A stretch of DNA of 64,000 nucleotides from Brachycybe producta (lineage: Eukaryota > Arthropoda > Diplopoda > Playtdesmida > Andrognathidae), in assembly GCA_036925085.1 (NCBI GenBank), contig JAUPFP010000030.1:1364001-1428000 (forward strand). The letters are read 5' to 3'. The notes beneath the pieces were generated by a model. That model saw only the letters and a program-made list of their open reading frames with translations, was not told where the DNA came from and made no database searches. Below, in pieces: positions 11,368 through 23,192 of this stretch (positions are counted from its first letter, which is position 1; every line of letters begins with the position of its first letter). Position numbers and translations under genes: made by a program.

Positions 11368-14300
11368 TCATAACTTTACAACCAATTCAGAAAGTAACTG
11401 CGAGTAATTACGTTCGACATGTAGAGCCGGGAGTGATACGGACTTGTCTCTGTCTCGTAAAGACACCATCGTAAGTGTAGGTTGTACCTGTTGAGAATGG
11501 TTCTTGGTTGTGTTTCTACTGTCCACCTGTAGAAGTGGCAAGAGAGCGTCCGAAGCCATATTCGCCATGCAAGGGTCTTCGCCTCGTAAAACTTGCGCGT
11601 GTGTCGAACAAGGTAACTTCTTCGGCCTGCGAAAGAAGAAGAAAAAAACACCAACATAAAAACAACTCTCGTCACGAAGTGTGGCTTCTCAACGGAGAGC
11701 GGATTTATATGCATTTAAAATGTCTGAAAAATGCTCGTAAATATATTTGATGAAATGGGAAAATACAATTTAATGTCGTAATTTATTTAGATAGTCATTT
11801 TCAGACTTAACATGAAAATACTCTTTTCAGTGATTGAGCTACCCTTCTAGTTTCTAAAACATAATTGAAGATTCTCTTCATTCTGCATCTGAAACACAGA
11901 ATAACCATAGTTCAAGGGGCGGTTTACACTAAAAGAACCTTAATATGTGGTCACCTACAATAAAATGTTAGCATTTCAAGCACATTTGCATATATATCCG
12001 CTCCTCTAACGCATCAGTTCACCTTCCCCTTTTGACAACGGGAACTCTGTTGACCTCATCCAGTCCTTCGAACAACTTGAACAACCAATCCGTGTTCGAC
12101 ACTTTGATAAGTCGTTTCGAATCCTTCAGTTGTACGTACTTTTCAGAGTCATCCTTTAAAGGCAACTCGGAGTTTCTCGTGTCTTTGTATTAAAAAAAAA
12201 TATTTATTTTAAAAAATACAACGAAAAATAAACACATTTGGACATTACATGACCTGTTACGTCTTGAACTTCTTTACTGATAACAGGAGGTAAAGTTGAG
12301 TAAATTTGTCCCGGAGAAACAGAACTTGCTAAATTCGGTTGTTGCCAAAAAGACTGTGGCAATGCTCTTAATTTCATTGGCAATGGTTCTATTATTAGAA
12401 AGAAAAAAACAATTGAAAAGATAAACGAATTAAAAAGAAAAGTAGTCACATATTTCATTTCAAATCTAAAAGAAAATACCCGAAAACTAATAATTCAGAT
12501 TATCATTCGAGTAGAAACGTAGAAGAGGGGGGAAAATAAGGCCAAAAACTTGGCACTTGAAGCCTCTTAGCAGAGTTATAAAGCCGGACTGAGAAATTAA
12601 GGAACTTTTCCAAAACAACAAGTTCAGAATAGCGTAAACTAAAGTTAAATTAGAATATTAATTAGCATAATTAAGTTGATTGCACTTAAAACTAAAATTC
12701 TGATTTTCACAATAAAAAAAGGTTTTCTTCCGCGAAATTCCTGAAAATGATGTTTTCATCCCAATTTTTATTACTATGTTTCAGTGTATTTTTAAAATTT
12801 TAAATTTTTTTAGATAGTCAGACAGTCATATTTAATGTAACCAAATTCATAATCTAAAACTAAATAAAATATAAGAAATGGCTAAAAAAAATTATAAATA
12901 AATAAAAGTTCCCTGTATGTGTGGCTAGTCAAGTTTGCTTCAAAAAAGATTGAAAAAACTAATTGTTATTCAATTTAATTATGTTGCTCTTTAAATAAAT
13001 AAGTTTGTAAATTCCGATTTTATTAATTTTTGATATTTTTTCTTTTACAAAAAAAAAAACAACCATTTTTACCCGAAAATATTTCCGATTTGAATAATTT
13101 CCGAAGTTGGTTATTTTTAGTTACCGAATTTCCCAACCCTGGTTTAAAAAAAAAAAACATACGAAAAACCCTGTTAAAAGACAATCAATAAAACAAGGGT
13201 TTTTCTATGTTAAAAAAGGCTTCAAAAGTTCAATTTGAAAAGTCTAAGTTTCCTTCTTAAATTTGAACCTCAGAATTGATTTCACGTTCAATAATTCTGA
13301 AGCTCACTTAATAAGGCCATAAAAGATTAATATATTATTTGGTGATAGAAAAAAAAATCCTAAAAGAAATCAAGAAAAAGTTAATTTAGTTTAGCAAAAA
13401 AATCAAAAGCAATGTTCACATTTGTTAGAAAGTCACAGAAAAAAAATATCATAGAAGATAAAAAAAGGGTCAATGATCCCTTTTTTATATAAGAACCCTT
13501 TCCATTTCCCTAAATGTTTTAGACCCAGAAATTCCTTTTAAGTTTTCAACCATTAAACCCACAATTTCGGTTCCTACTAGTCTCAAAACACACATTCTTA
13601 AATGTACAATAAAAGAATAAATGCATTTTCCACACTTTTAACCGTTTTCTCATCAATCAAGATTCCTTTTTTTCTTCTTCTATTATAGTAAAAGCATTTT
13701 TCAACTTAAAATCAACAAAGAAATTCTTCTTTTCAAGATTTCATTTTGATTTGTGTAATTTCTTGCACTAGAAACACGACTTTTAAGAGTTTCAATAAAC
13801 ACTTAAGGTGGCTTTATGGATATTTATTTTGCTTTTGTGCCATCAAAGGCGCCACTGAAGTGGCTAAGGCTATGCTCCATAGACGTTTTTGTAAAACGTT
13901 TTTATCTTGATAATTTTAAAATATAAACTTTTGTTATAATTTTAAACAATAAATTTTAATTTTTTTCACTTCAAGTTAGGCCAACATGTCAAAAGTGAAA
14001 ATTTAAACTTAAAAACTAAAGTTGATTTCAAAATGCAAAATAACCAAGAGTTCTTATTCTAATGGCGTTTTCACTTATAATTATATAAAGTACTTAATTT
14101 CAATTTCATCAAAATCATTTAACATATTTGTTTACAATTTCTTTAAAATTTCTAAACTGATTCTGACAAAAGTATTTATTAATAAAATACCAAATGAATA
14201 TATTGTCGAACAGATATTAAAATCTAATTGTAAAACCCATAAAAGTCGGAGTAAATTTTAATGAAAATTTCAAACATTTTTGGATGACTGTATTTCTTAT

Positions 14301-16805
14301 TGAATTCTCAGTATTTTATGGATTTACAATTAGATTTTAATGTCTATGTATATTTATTTGTAGCTAAAAAAAAACAGTTTATCTTATTTTATAAAATAGT
14401 CATGGTTTTTTTAAATAAAATAAAGTAGAAAATGTATTTTAAAAACGTAAAAGGTGTCATTTCGGTCTCAGGTAACTACACTTTTTCATTGCAGCACACA
14501 CAATAAAAACCCCTCAAGATTAGACGTGAAAAATGAGAGAAGCAGCTGCTTATTTCCGTGAGAAAGTATAAAATTTACGATGAAAAGAGAAAAAAGCCAA
14601 ATTGTCACTCAACTCAAAGTCAATAAATCGATAAGAAAAGTGAAGAAAAAAAGTAAATGAAACCAAAAGAAAAGAAGAGAAAACTTTCTCTAAAGTGCAA
14701 TAAATAAATACCGCCATAAATGCAAATAACTGAGCAAGAAAATACATCAGTCATATGTCGTAAAAAATGCCGTATTTTTTAAGATACCATCAGTAGAAAT
14801 TGCAATATAAAAAGTATATAAAAGAAAAAAATAGATGAAAATCTTTTTTTCAATAAGAACTTTTCATCTGTTCACTTTATTTCAATTTATTTTTTATTTT
14901 GTTTTGAAAATTGCGACAAAAATTCTTATTTTAAAACAAAAGGAAAAAAAAAATATTAAGATATGTCCAAACTTTTTTAGAAGCGGGCCACATATAAAAT
15001 TTGAAAGTGCCGAACAGGCCAAACAAAAAAAATAATATTTTATATAATAATTTTAAACTGAATCTATAATATAAGATGGTTTATAAACAGTTAATTTTCG
15101 AACTGTTCATCATTCTGTCTTTTAGGTGCTAAATTAAGAGAAACTAGTGTTTAGAAACTAGAAGGGTAGCTTAATCACATAAGGGATATTTTCATGTCAA
15201 TATCTTTCAAAATAAACTTTATAGATGCAAAAAATTGATCATTTTCAAACTAATAAAAACGTTTTTTTTTAAATATATCAACATAAAAATACCCTCTTGA
15301 GTGATTGAGCTGCAATTCTAGTTTCTAAAACGTAGAAGTTTCTTTTCCTTTTTCACCTGAAAGACAAAATAAACTCAGTTCGAGAGGCCCTAGTTCACAC
15401 TAACTAAGTTAAATGTGAAAAATAACTAAATAGTAAATTTTAAAATGATTTTGTGGGTCGAATCTCTCCCCACGAGTCATAGTTTGAAGACCCGCCCCCC
15501 CCGGGGGGAGAGTAAGATAATATTAAAACAATACAACAAAAAGCTCTTTACAGGGGTTGCTTTTGGTGTCATGCAGTGAAACATCAAGAAGTTTATTTTT
15601 GATTCATTTGCAATTATTTTAAGTTTGATTATTAAATAAATTGAAACCCGTTTTTTATTTAAAAAAAAAACTATCGCCAAATCCTAAATTCGTCCTAAAT
15701 TTAAAATGAAATAATTCTAACAAACATTTTTTAAATAATGAAAAAAGTCAAATGAAGACGCTATTTCTAAAAATGTATTTGCAAATATCGAACTCTCTTC
15801 ATTATTTTGAATTTCAAAAACAACATTATAAAGTAATTAAAAATGTTCAAGAAACTAGACGAGTAACTCTGAATCACTTAAAAAAATGTCATGTTTGTTA
15901 TTTTAAAAAATAAACTTTTTATTCTAATTTTAAATTCACTATTTTTGTGTGGAGTGGGGGAGTTCCAAAAAGTTCATTTTTTTGGCCACTTTCAATCTGA
16001 ATCTGCCATACAAAGTTTATTCTAAACATTATCGACATTAATTAATAAATGTGATCAACATGAAAATATTCGCAAGAGATTCAGTTACCCTTCTAGTTTC
16101 TAAAACACTTAAAATTTTCATATAAAAGCCGAACATAAATAGTTCAGGTGACGTTTTTTGAAGTGAAAGTTAGTTGTAATAACTCTTTCAAGATTTTTCT
16201 GTCCATTTAGTTGAATAACTTTAAAGTTCGTATCGACAAACTTAAAAATTATCCAACTTAAAAGACTCACCCCTTCTATTACGCAACTTGGACGCTTGAC
16301 CACCACCACTACCACTGATCGAATCCAATGAAGTGGACGGAGTCAGAATGGACTGTTTTAACTTTGGAACGTGTCCATTGTCTTTAGTAGAAGACGATGA
16401 TGAATTTACGACCGAAGATGATGACGACGACGATGATGAACTCTTCTTAATGAGATTTCCAACGTCGGCACTAAGAAACGCCTTTTTCTTCTTGTTATTA
16501 TTCCCCCCTTTTGACCACAAAGTTTTAGAAAAGGTAGTCAACTCTTGACCATGATACTGAAATCCAGGCGGACGGATGTAGATTGGACCGGAAGAGGTGC
16601 TGCTTCCTCCGGGACTGGAGACAACACTCTCGTCATAGAGTGGATCGTGGTGCACCGATTGAACTTTGACCTCTTGACCACCACCAACACTATTAGTACA
16701 TTCTTTTGAACTTGATTTTGCATTAGATTCATTTAAAGAATCATCATCACTACTACAACTACTGTCTTTAGGAGTTCGATTTAGAGGTTTTCGTTTACCA
16801 CTCAT
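11368..16805 (-). CDS. Unrecognised Ser-rich, AT-hook-like protein (4 exons, 362 aa)
   Basis: Exons, in transcript order: 16805-16271, 12388-12254, 12182-12023, 11626-11368. All four junctions have GT/AG signals and matching phases (1, 1, 2), and the total of 1089 nt closes on a TGA. I do not recognise the family. Residues 1-178 are low-complexity: acidic and Ser-rich patches, a poly-Ser run near 120-130, and a short ordered-looking piece around PIYIRPPGFQYHG. Exon 2 opens with a striking motif, PLPMKLRALPQSFWQQP (about 180-196). Exon 3 holds NTDWLFKLFEGLDEV, and the exon 3/4 junction builds KRGRPKK (274-280), an AT-hook-like or nuclear-localisation motif. There is no signal peptide or membrane segment, so a nuclear or cytosolic protein is likely. 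The first intron is 3.9 kb and full of repeats. A perfect X-box lies 0.37 kb upstream of the ATG. That it is expressed and complete is inferred from splice and phase consistency only. Confidence 0.72.
11795..11945. repeat. Family A right arm in intron 3 of the unknown gene
   Basis: CTACCCTTCTAGTTTCTAAA and CTGAAACACAGAATAACCAT within the 396-bp intron between the last two exons. Confidence 0.6.
12389..15069. other. Repeat-poor part of the unknown gene's intron 1
   Basis: AT-rich with no recognised element apart from short inverted pieces (AATCTAATTGTAAA at 14220 and 14325). No internal exon with compatible phase was seen. Confidence 0.5.
15070..15415. repeat. Fold-back element family A, near-complete copy
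   Basis: A representative copy. The left arm runs from TAAGATGGTTTATAAACAG through TTTAGAAACTAGAAGGGTAG to TCAATATCTTTCAAAATAAA. After a short centre the right arm is its inverse, ending with CTAGTTTCTAAAAC and CACCTGAAAGACA. There is no coding capacity. The conserved core AAACTAGAAGGGTAGC appears, in either orientation, at least 20 times in the window. Confidence 0.8.
15835..16160. repeat. Family A copy in intron 1 of the unknown gene
   Basis: Left arm with GAAACTAGACGAGTAACT, right arm with TTACCCTTCTAGTTTCTAAA; it ends 110 bp from exon 1. Confidence 0.6.
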
Positions 16806-17178
16806 ATTTTAAGTTACTGAACTCGAATAATAATTACAATTAAACATTCTAGTTTTTTAGATGATTATATAAAAAAAAAGATAGACTCAATAAATAAATA
16901 ATTAAATAATTACTGTTCAGAGTAAAAAAAAAACTTACGATTGAAAAATTCCAAACGAAGAAGTTTAAAAAATTAATAATCGATTTTTTTTTTCGCTTTT
17001 TTTGATATAAAAAAATGTGAAATTTGAATAATTTTCGATCATTTGGGTAAATTCAACGATCAAATAAGGTCACAATCGAAAGCCAATATATACGTGGCCC
17101 ACCACCACCCCCATTGGGTCCCTTTTTCCTTCTCGTTTCCCTCCCGCTAATAATGGATGTGTATTGTATGACTTATTG

Positions 17179-17194
17179 GTTGCCATGGCAACCG
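17179..17194. promoter_or_regulatory. Perfect palindromic RFX X-box
   Basis: GGTTGCCATGGCAACC is a 16-bp perfect palindrome made of two inverted RFX half-sites (GTTGCC and GGCAAC), the canonical X-box bound by RFX factors. It lies 374 bp upstream of the unknown gene's ATG and 1.4 kb beyond the tmem107 stop, so it most likely serves the unknown gene. RFX targets are mostly ciliary genes in animals. Binding is not shown here. Confidence 0.6.
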
Positions 17195-17219
17195 GGTCTC
17201 ACTTCAGAAAAGAAACAAA

Positions 17220-17292
17220 CGACACGTGACACACACACACACAAAAAGACACACACACACAATTCTTCTTTTCGTGTGTGTGTTTGTGTGTC
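17220..17292. repeat. (CA)n / (TG)n microsatellite tracts
   Basis: Interrupted CACA tracts are followed by a TGTG tract, so the segment could fold back on itself. It lies just beyond the X-box, in the spacer upstream of the unknown gene. Confidence 0.8.
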
Positions 17293-17389
17293 ATATCTCT
17301 TTTTTTTGTATCATTGCGTGGGTGTTATGACTCATAAATGTGTCATAAAGAGCTGGTTAAACTAGTTTTAAGATGTAAACGCCTCTCGA

Positions 17390-18310
17390 ACACTGATTTA
17401 TTCCGTCTTTCAGAAATAAAATTACCAAAAACTTGCAAGTATTTTGAATACTAGAAGAGTAGCTCAATCACTTAAGGATATTTTCATGTTGATATCTTTC
17501 AAAATAAACTATATATAAGTATTTAAAAAATAAAACATAAATAGCTTATTTTGAAAGATATCAACATGAAAATAACCTTAATATAGTTTTAAAGTGTAAA
17601 TTGCCTTCCAAACTCTGCTTATTCTGTCGTTTTTAAACAAAATTTAAAAAAAAAACTTGAAAGTGTCTTAAAAACTAGAAACGTAGCTCCATCACTTAAA
17701 GATGTTTTCGTCATTTCATGTTAATATTTTTCAAAATAAGCTTTTTGTGCCAATTTATAAACGACTCAACATTAAGCACGAAATAATTTTTTTGTAATAA
17801 TTGTCTAATTAAAAAGTTTTATTTTGAAAGATATCAAATTAAGTGATTCAGCTACCCGTTCTAGTTTCTAACACACTTTCAATTTCTACTTAATATTGCT
17901 CTTCTGAAACGCACAAAATAACCAAAGTTCATAAAACATCTTAGAATACACCTGAATTAGAAATCACCAAACTTAATTTAAAAACTAGAATGGGTAACTC
18001 TGAATCACTTGTTACTTTAGTTATTAGCATTTAAATTTATCAAATCATTTCTTTCTTTCATGTCATATATCTTTCAAACTAAACGTTTTTATTGACAAAC
18101 ATTTTAAAAATATCATCCTACTTAAAGTTGGGTCATTTTTTCAAACTCACATAAAAAGTTTATTTTGAAAAATATGAAACATGAAAATACTCTTTAAGTG
18201 ATTGAGTTACTTACACCTTCTAGTTTTTAAACACTTTCAACTTTCGCTTTATTTTGTTCTTCTGAAAGACAGAATAATCAAGAGTTCGAGAGGAGCTTAC
18301 ACTTTAAAGC
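17390..18310. repeat. Family A cluster downstream of tmem107
   Basis: At least three copies back to back (cores near 17450, 17670, 17855, 17985 and 18220). Left ends here are of the TTTTAAAGTGTAAA type rather than the TTAAGATGGTTTATGAAC type. Confidence 0.65.
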
Positions 18311-18365
18311 AAAGCTCAACTCTGTGTTTTATCTTTCCTTAAATATGGTATTCGATTAATTGGTT

Positions 18366-18440
18366 TGCAAGCAGCCCAGAGGGCCTGTGACAGAGGAACC
18401 ATTTAAATATACTAAAAAATAAAAATTCATTGTCAAATAA
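18366..18440 (+). mobile_element. Dispersed retroelement tail
   Basis: Carries CAGCCCAGAGGGCCTGTGAC and reads QAAQRACDRGTI then stop. Lies between the 3' end of tmem107 and the unknown gene. Confidence 0.35.
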
Positions 18441-18612
18441 AACATTTCTTCTCTGCGACGATTCCCTTCAACTTATCAGCAAAAAACGTCAAAACTATTA
18501 AAAACAAAAAAAAAACAACAGCTTCAATTGTGAAAAAGTGTCCTAATGACGTCAGATGAATAAAATAAGCTTAAAAATGTGATGAAAGGTAAAAACTAGT
18601 TATAAAATGAAG

Positions 18613-20130
18613 TTAAATTCCCTTTTTGAAGAGAACTACCCTAATGAGAACGAGAGCCTCTGTCATAATTGGTATCACAGTTGAAAACGCGAAGATAAAC
18701 CAATAAGAATCGCAATGCCATTCGTCGAAAACAAAGTAGAAGAGAACGACACAAGCGAAACTGTGGCTCAAAATGGCTGTCGAACAAACAAAACAAAAAC
18801 GAAAAGAGACAAAATGAAAACAACGAAATCAAAATTAAAAATTGAGACTAAATTAAAGAATACATAAGAGTGAAGCCATCGGTGAAAACATGGAGACACC
18901 AGAAAAGAAATTAAGAAACTCGAGAACAATGAGAGTCAATGTGAGACTCAGTCCAATGACGAACCTGAATCAATACAAAATTCGTTACAATCAGAAAGAA
19001 AGAGCGGCTCCTAAAGATCGAAAACGAACTCAACTGAGAATCCTTTGACTCGTATTGGCTCTCAGTGTACTTCACTGGTAAACAGGCTCGGACATTAGCA
19101 TCCTATTATATAATTGAAGAAGAAAAAAAAAACAGTTGTAACGACTTGAAATTAGAAAGAAACAACAATTTTCCATCAAAAATAACAAAACCATGCAAGA
19201 ATTTACAAAAGAACTTACAGAAAACGACAAGAATCATTAAATTTACCTCCAAAAAATACATAAAAATAGCGTAAATTTTCACAATTTTAGCAACAAAAAA
19301 CAAAACATTCAAAAGACTCTAGAGAACGGATGTGACTAAGTTGACCAAAGAATTGATAAAACTGTTGACATTTATGAAACTGATGGAATTTGACTAAAGT
19401 GGATCATTGACAAACAACTTGATGAAATTCTCAATATTTTTCATGAATTTTCTCACTTGTCGAGTTTATTCGAATTTAAGTTTTCCCGTTTGTTTCATGA
19501 ATTTCATGAAATATCCAAACAATTTATGATTTTTCTGAAATTTCAGTAATTAAGACAAAACTCCGTTAATCACATCAGTTTCAACTAAAATAAACATAAT
19601 TTAAAGTGCTAACAACCATCGAACTATAATTATTCTGTCTTTCAGGCACAAAAGTCGAAGGTGTTTTAAAAACTAGAAGGGTAGCTCAGAAACTTGAGAG
19701 TATTTTCATGTTGATTATTTTTCAAAAATAAGCTTTTTACGTCAGTTTGAAAAAAAAAACACAACTTTAAGCAGACGATATTTTAAAATTTTCGTCTATA
19801 AAAAGTTCATTTTGAAAGATATATCTCAACATTAAAATACTCTTCTAGTTTCTAAAACACTTTCTAGTTTTTTTCTTAATTTTGTTCTTCTGAAACACAG
19901 AATAACCAAAGTTTCAAGACCAGCTGCTCATAAAACATAAGTAAAAACACCGCAACATGAAAATATTAGCACATTTTCATTCAATTTTAGGAATTCTTTG
20001 ATAGAAAAGCAACGATAGCCTTTAGAACAAAATGTATTTTACTCACTCTGGCCCATAAAATAGAGATTGTCAACACCAAATGCGCCGTTAGAATCAAGAA
20101 CCTCGCGGGAATAATACCGGACATATACAT
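18613..20130 (-). CDS. tmem107: Transmembrane protein 107 (ciliary transition zone)
   Basis: Four exons: 20130-20047, 19102-19035, 18964-18864, 18776-18613. They give 417 nt and 138 aa, against about 140 aa in vertebrates. Splice sites and phases (0, 2, 1) all agree. Recognition rests on GIIPARFLILTAHLVL at the start, DANVRACLPVKYTESQY after the first intron, the central FFSGVSMFSPM, and the FDEWHCDSYWFIF to IPIMTEALVL end, each aligning with TMEM107. Four membrane segments are visible (about 8-27, 53-72, 80-102, 110-130). TMEM107 belongs to the MKS module of the transition zone and gates ciliary membrane proteins. Met1 or Met3 could be the start; the first gives MYMSG. Intron 1 (19103-20046) contains a fold-back repeat copy. 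The gene points away from foxL2. Confidence 0.93.
19600..19945. repeat. Family A copy in tmem107 intron 1
   Basis: Both arms, with ATTATTCTGTCTTTCAGGC on the left and GACCAGCTGCTCATAAAACA on the right. Confidence 0.65.
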
Positions 20131-20435
20131 ATTTGTTAATAAATCAAAATAAAAAAAGAAATTCTTAAAATAAAAGCTAAAAATCAACTTTTAAACACAA
20201 ACAACTGGAGGCTGCCATCTTTAATTTAATGCTCATCATGTAAAAAGGACAGAAGTGGCATAATAAGTTCTATCTGAGTCCCTATATTTATATGAAAATG
20301 GTGAACTAATATGGCGCTTTTCACCTATTATATTACGTACAACGCCATGTTGGTTTAACATATAAATTCTTCAAAACTTTCGTAAAATGTTACAATCATG
20401 CCGTTTGTGTCTAACCTTTCTTTTTCACCTTCAAC

Positions 20436-20446
20436 GTAACGGCAAC
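20436..20446. promoter_or_regulatory. Imperfect X-box upstream of tmem107
   Basis: GTAACGGCAAC contains a clean GGCAAC half-site abutting a GTAAC half-site, with one base missing from the usual spacing. It is 306 bp upstream of the tmem107 start codon, where ciliary genes normally carry an RFX site. Inferred from motif and position only. Confidence 0.4.
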
Positions 20447-20449
20447 GTG

Positions 20450-20463
20450 GCGCCATCTATTGG
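20450..20463 (-). promoter_or_regulatory. CTCF-like motif between tmem107 and foxL2
   Basis: GCGCCATCTATTGG, whose reverse complement is CCAATAGATGGCGC, resembles the CTCF core. It starts 4 bp after the possible X-box, inside the spacer that separates the divergent tmem107 and foxL2 genes. Similar motifs lie at 41881 and 63101. Confidence 0.4.
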
Positions 20464-20469
20464 AATTAT

Positions 20470-22905
20470 GATGCAATAATGATTCAAATTCTCTCCTATA
20501 ATAAAAATTTACATTTATAAAGGTGTATAATATATTATTAATTATTATACAATTACTAATTAAATTTTAATGTATAAATTAAAATATAACACTAATAAAT
20601 AGCATTTTAAAATTAAACTTTTCTTTTTTGTAGAATATTATTAATTTGCATAATAACTGTTTTTTTTATTATCATTTTGATCAAATGAATTAAAATAAAA
20701 TTGATATGTTGTTCAAAGATTGCAAAGGCGAAAGGTCATTGAAATGTTTAAAAAACCTTTGAAACATGCAGAAGAGTTTGCATACAAGAGTAATTTTACA
20801 GAATTAAATTATTATATTCTCTCATATATTAGGCAAATGATTGAACATGACAGCCACCATTTTGTGTTTTATGTTCGATCTTTGGATTAGAGAGAAAATA
20901 TATAATTGAACGATGAACTGTGAGAAAAAAAAGTAATTTAACAAATTCTTTTTTGAATATATATCTTAAAGTTTCGACCCTCGAAATAGAAATCTAGATA
21001 AGAAGAGCCCCGTAATGCATTAATGAGATCTAATCAAATTACAATCAAAACGACTATATACTTAAAAATATAGATTTCTCATTTAAACACGCAACTTTTA
21101 AATTTGTTTTAGAACTTTTGGCCCTCTACACTAATTAAACATTCATTGTATTAAATAAATTCTGTTTCCTGTATTATTTAGAGAAATAGAAATACATTTA
21201 AATACAAACCATTAATATGAAGAAAAAAATGAAAAAGAATAATAATTATTGATTTGTAAATTTAAATTCAATCGTCAACATAACGTCATAACAAGGGATT
21301 TTTTACAAGAAAAAATAGTTGCCTAAATATGTATTTTATTTATCATGATTTTTCTTATTACCTTATTAATCCTTACTAGTAATTATGATATCTGTTGGTA
21401 TAGTCAATAATCAATGAAACAAGTTAATTTCTTTTCAGGAATATGAAGTATGCCATAGCGCAGTCTATAAAAATATAATAATGAAAATATAATAATTGAA
21501 AATGAATTGAAAATATAATAATTTCCACTCTTAAGATGTTTTGCGAATATCTAATTTTCGAGGATCAAAACTAAAGAGTAATTGATACAGAGTTAGAAAC
21601 TAGAACGAGTACGGGAATCACTTGATAATAGACCTATTCTTAAGTTGATATATTTTAGAATAAACTTTTTATAAACAAAAATGAAAAAAAATCTCATCTG
21701 CTTAAAGTTGGATCATTTTCAAACTTAAATATAAAAAAAAACTTATTTTAAAATATGTAAACATTGAGCTACCTTTCTAGTTTCTAAAACATTTTCCTGT
21801 TTCACTTAATTTTGCTTTTGAAAAACAGAATAACTTAAGATCAAGTTGCGTTTAAAATATAATTAAAAGTAAATTAAATTCTTAAACTGAAGCACACATC
21901 ATATCTTTATATAAAAAGAATGGACACCTTTTAAGCATATTGGTTTTAAAAATAATCATATAATAATAAATAATTAAAATATTACCTAATTACTAATAAA
22001 AAATATAAGTACAGTTCAAGAATGCTAGAAAAAATTTTATATCAGTGTATCACTAACTATATTAATTTATGCATGAAATGCCAATTACAAATTGCATTGA
22101 AATGCATCGAGAAACAGCAAAGTTGAGAATATGTTTGTTCACCCTGTATAATGAATGATACAAGAAACATGCAAAGTCCAATGCAGAAAAAAAAGTAGGT
22201 CCCATCATTACATAACCAATCTAATTTATGCATATGTAATGAGACCATCAAAGGGCCTCACACATTTGGTCACATCCTATTTTGCGCAGTCCAACAACTG
22301 CACACATTTAGCTCCACCCAGATTTGAAATGTTTTTCAACAATTTTGGTTGGAAAAGAAGTAAAACAAAACTTGTACAAAACTCCTCCCACTCCCTAATA
22401 AGTTACCCATTCGACTAAATGGAACTTTAAAGAAGAAGAAAAAGTTTTCGAAAAAAGTTAGTCAAAACTTTTTTTTTCTTATTTTCGCGAAGTTCAACAA
22501 AACAGTTGAATTAAAACTGAAACAAAAATGAACAATCATTTTTAAACAATTTTTTTTAATGAATACTTCAATTTTTCTTATAGCAAAATAATATAAAAAT
22601 CTCCGTGAACTGTTGTCATTTTTTTTTCCACCATTAATTTCATTTATTAATTTTTCCATCCAAATGGTATTTAAACGCGTAAAATATGGCTGTGATAACA
22701 CCAGTAGTACCACATTTGATACAAACTACTTTGAAAACGGTAAGGCAACAAAAAAATAAGCGTTTTTGTCTTCTTATAAGTTGTTTCAAGCTTCTTTCCA
22801 AGCTTCGCTCCATATTACGATGTTAGGTATATATAACGAACGAAAGGGTTTCAAGTGTGGGTCATGAGGTCAAGCTTAGTGGACCTCTCTAATGGGATGT
22901 GGTCT
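20470..22905. other. Gene-free spacer upstream of foxL2
   Basis: A very AT-rich spacer of 2.4 kb between two divergent genes. It contains a degraded fold-back element copy (about 21590-21860) and a lone ACCCTGTATAAT mariner-like end near 22142. No coding exon was recognised. Confidence 0.6.
21590..21860. repeat. Family A copy, degraded
   Basis: Cores GTTAGAAACTAGAACGAGTA and CTACCTTTCTAGTTTCTAAA. Confidence 0.55.
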
Positions 22906-22910
22906 CTTCC

Positions 22911-22920
22911 TATATATAAA
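22911..22920 (+). promoter_or_regulatory. TATA box of foxL2
   Basis: TATATATAAA in a locally GC-richer stretch, 273 bp upstream of the chosen foxL2 ATG. Transcription would start near 22941-22945, giving a 5' leader of about 250 nt without an intron. Confidence 0.55.
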
Positions 22921-22955
22921 AGCAAATTGCCCCACCTACTCTTTATCATATAACC

Positions 22956-23024
22956 ATGGCAATTCTAATAGTAAATGTACCATTCTTCACTTTTTCTTTT
23001 CCTGCAACATCAAACAACAACTAA
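22956..23024 (+). CDS. Upstream ORF in the foxL2 leader (22 aa)
   Basis: An ATG in strong context (ACCATGG) opens a 22-codon frame, MAILIVNVPFFTFSFPATSN plus two Asn, that stops 168 nt before the foxL2 ATG. If the TATA box at 22911 is used, this is the first start codon in the message and could damp foxL2 translation. The peptide itself is hydrophobic and unremarkable. Confidence 0.35.
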   Translation: MAILIVNVPFFTFSFPATSNNN

Positions 23025-23192
23025 ATCCACACACCACATATTCCACAACCTTCTGCCACCGCCACCACTAGCAAATTTTTATTACTTGAACTGTGGCTTC
23101 TTTTTTTTTTGTCTTAGTCTTCATTTTATTATTTGGGACTCAACTAAATAAGTTACACATATAATAAGAAGAAAAAAGTCAGTCGAAAAAAT

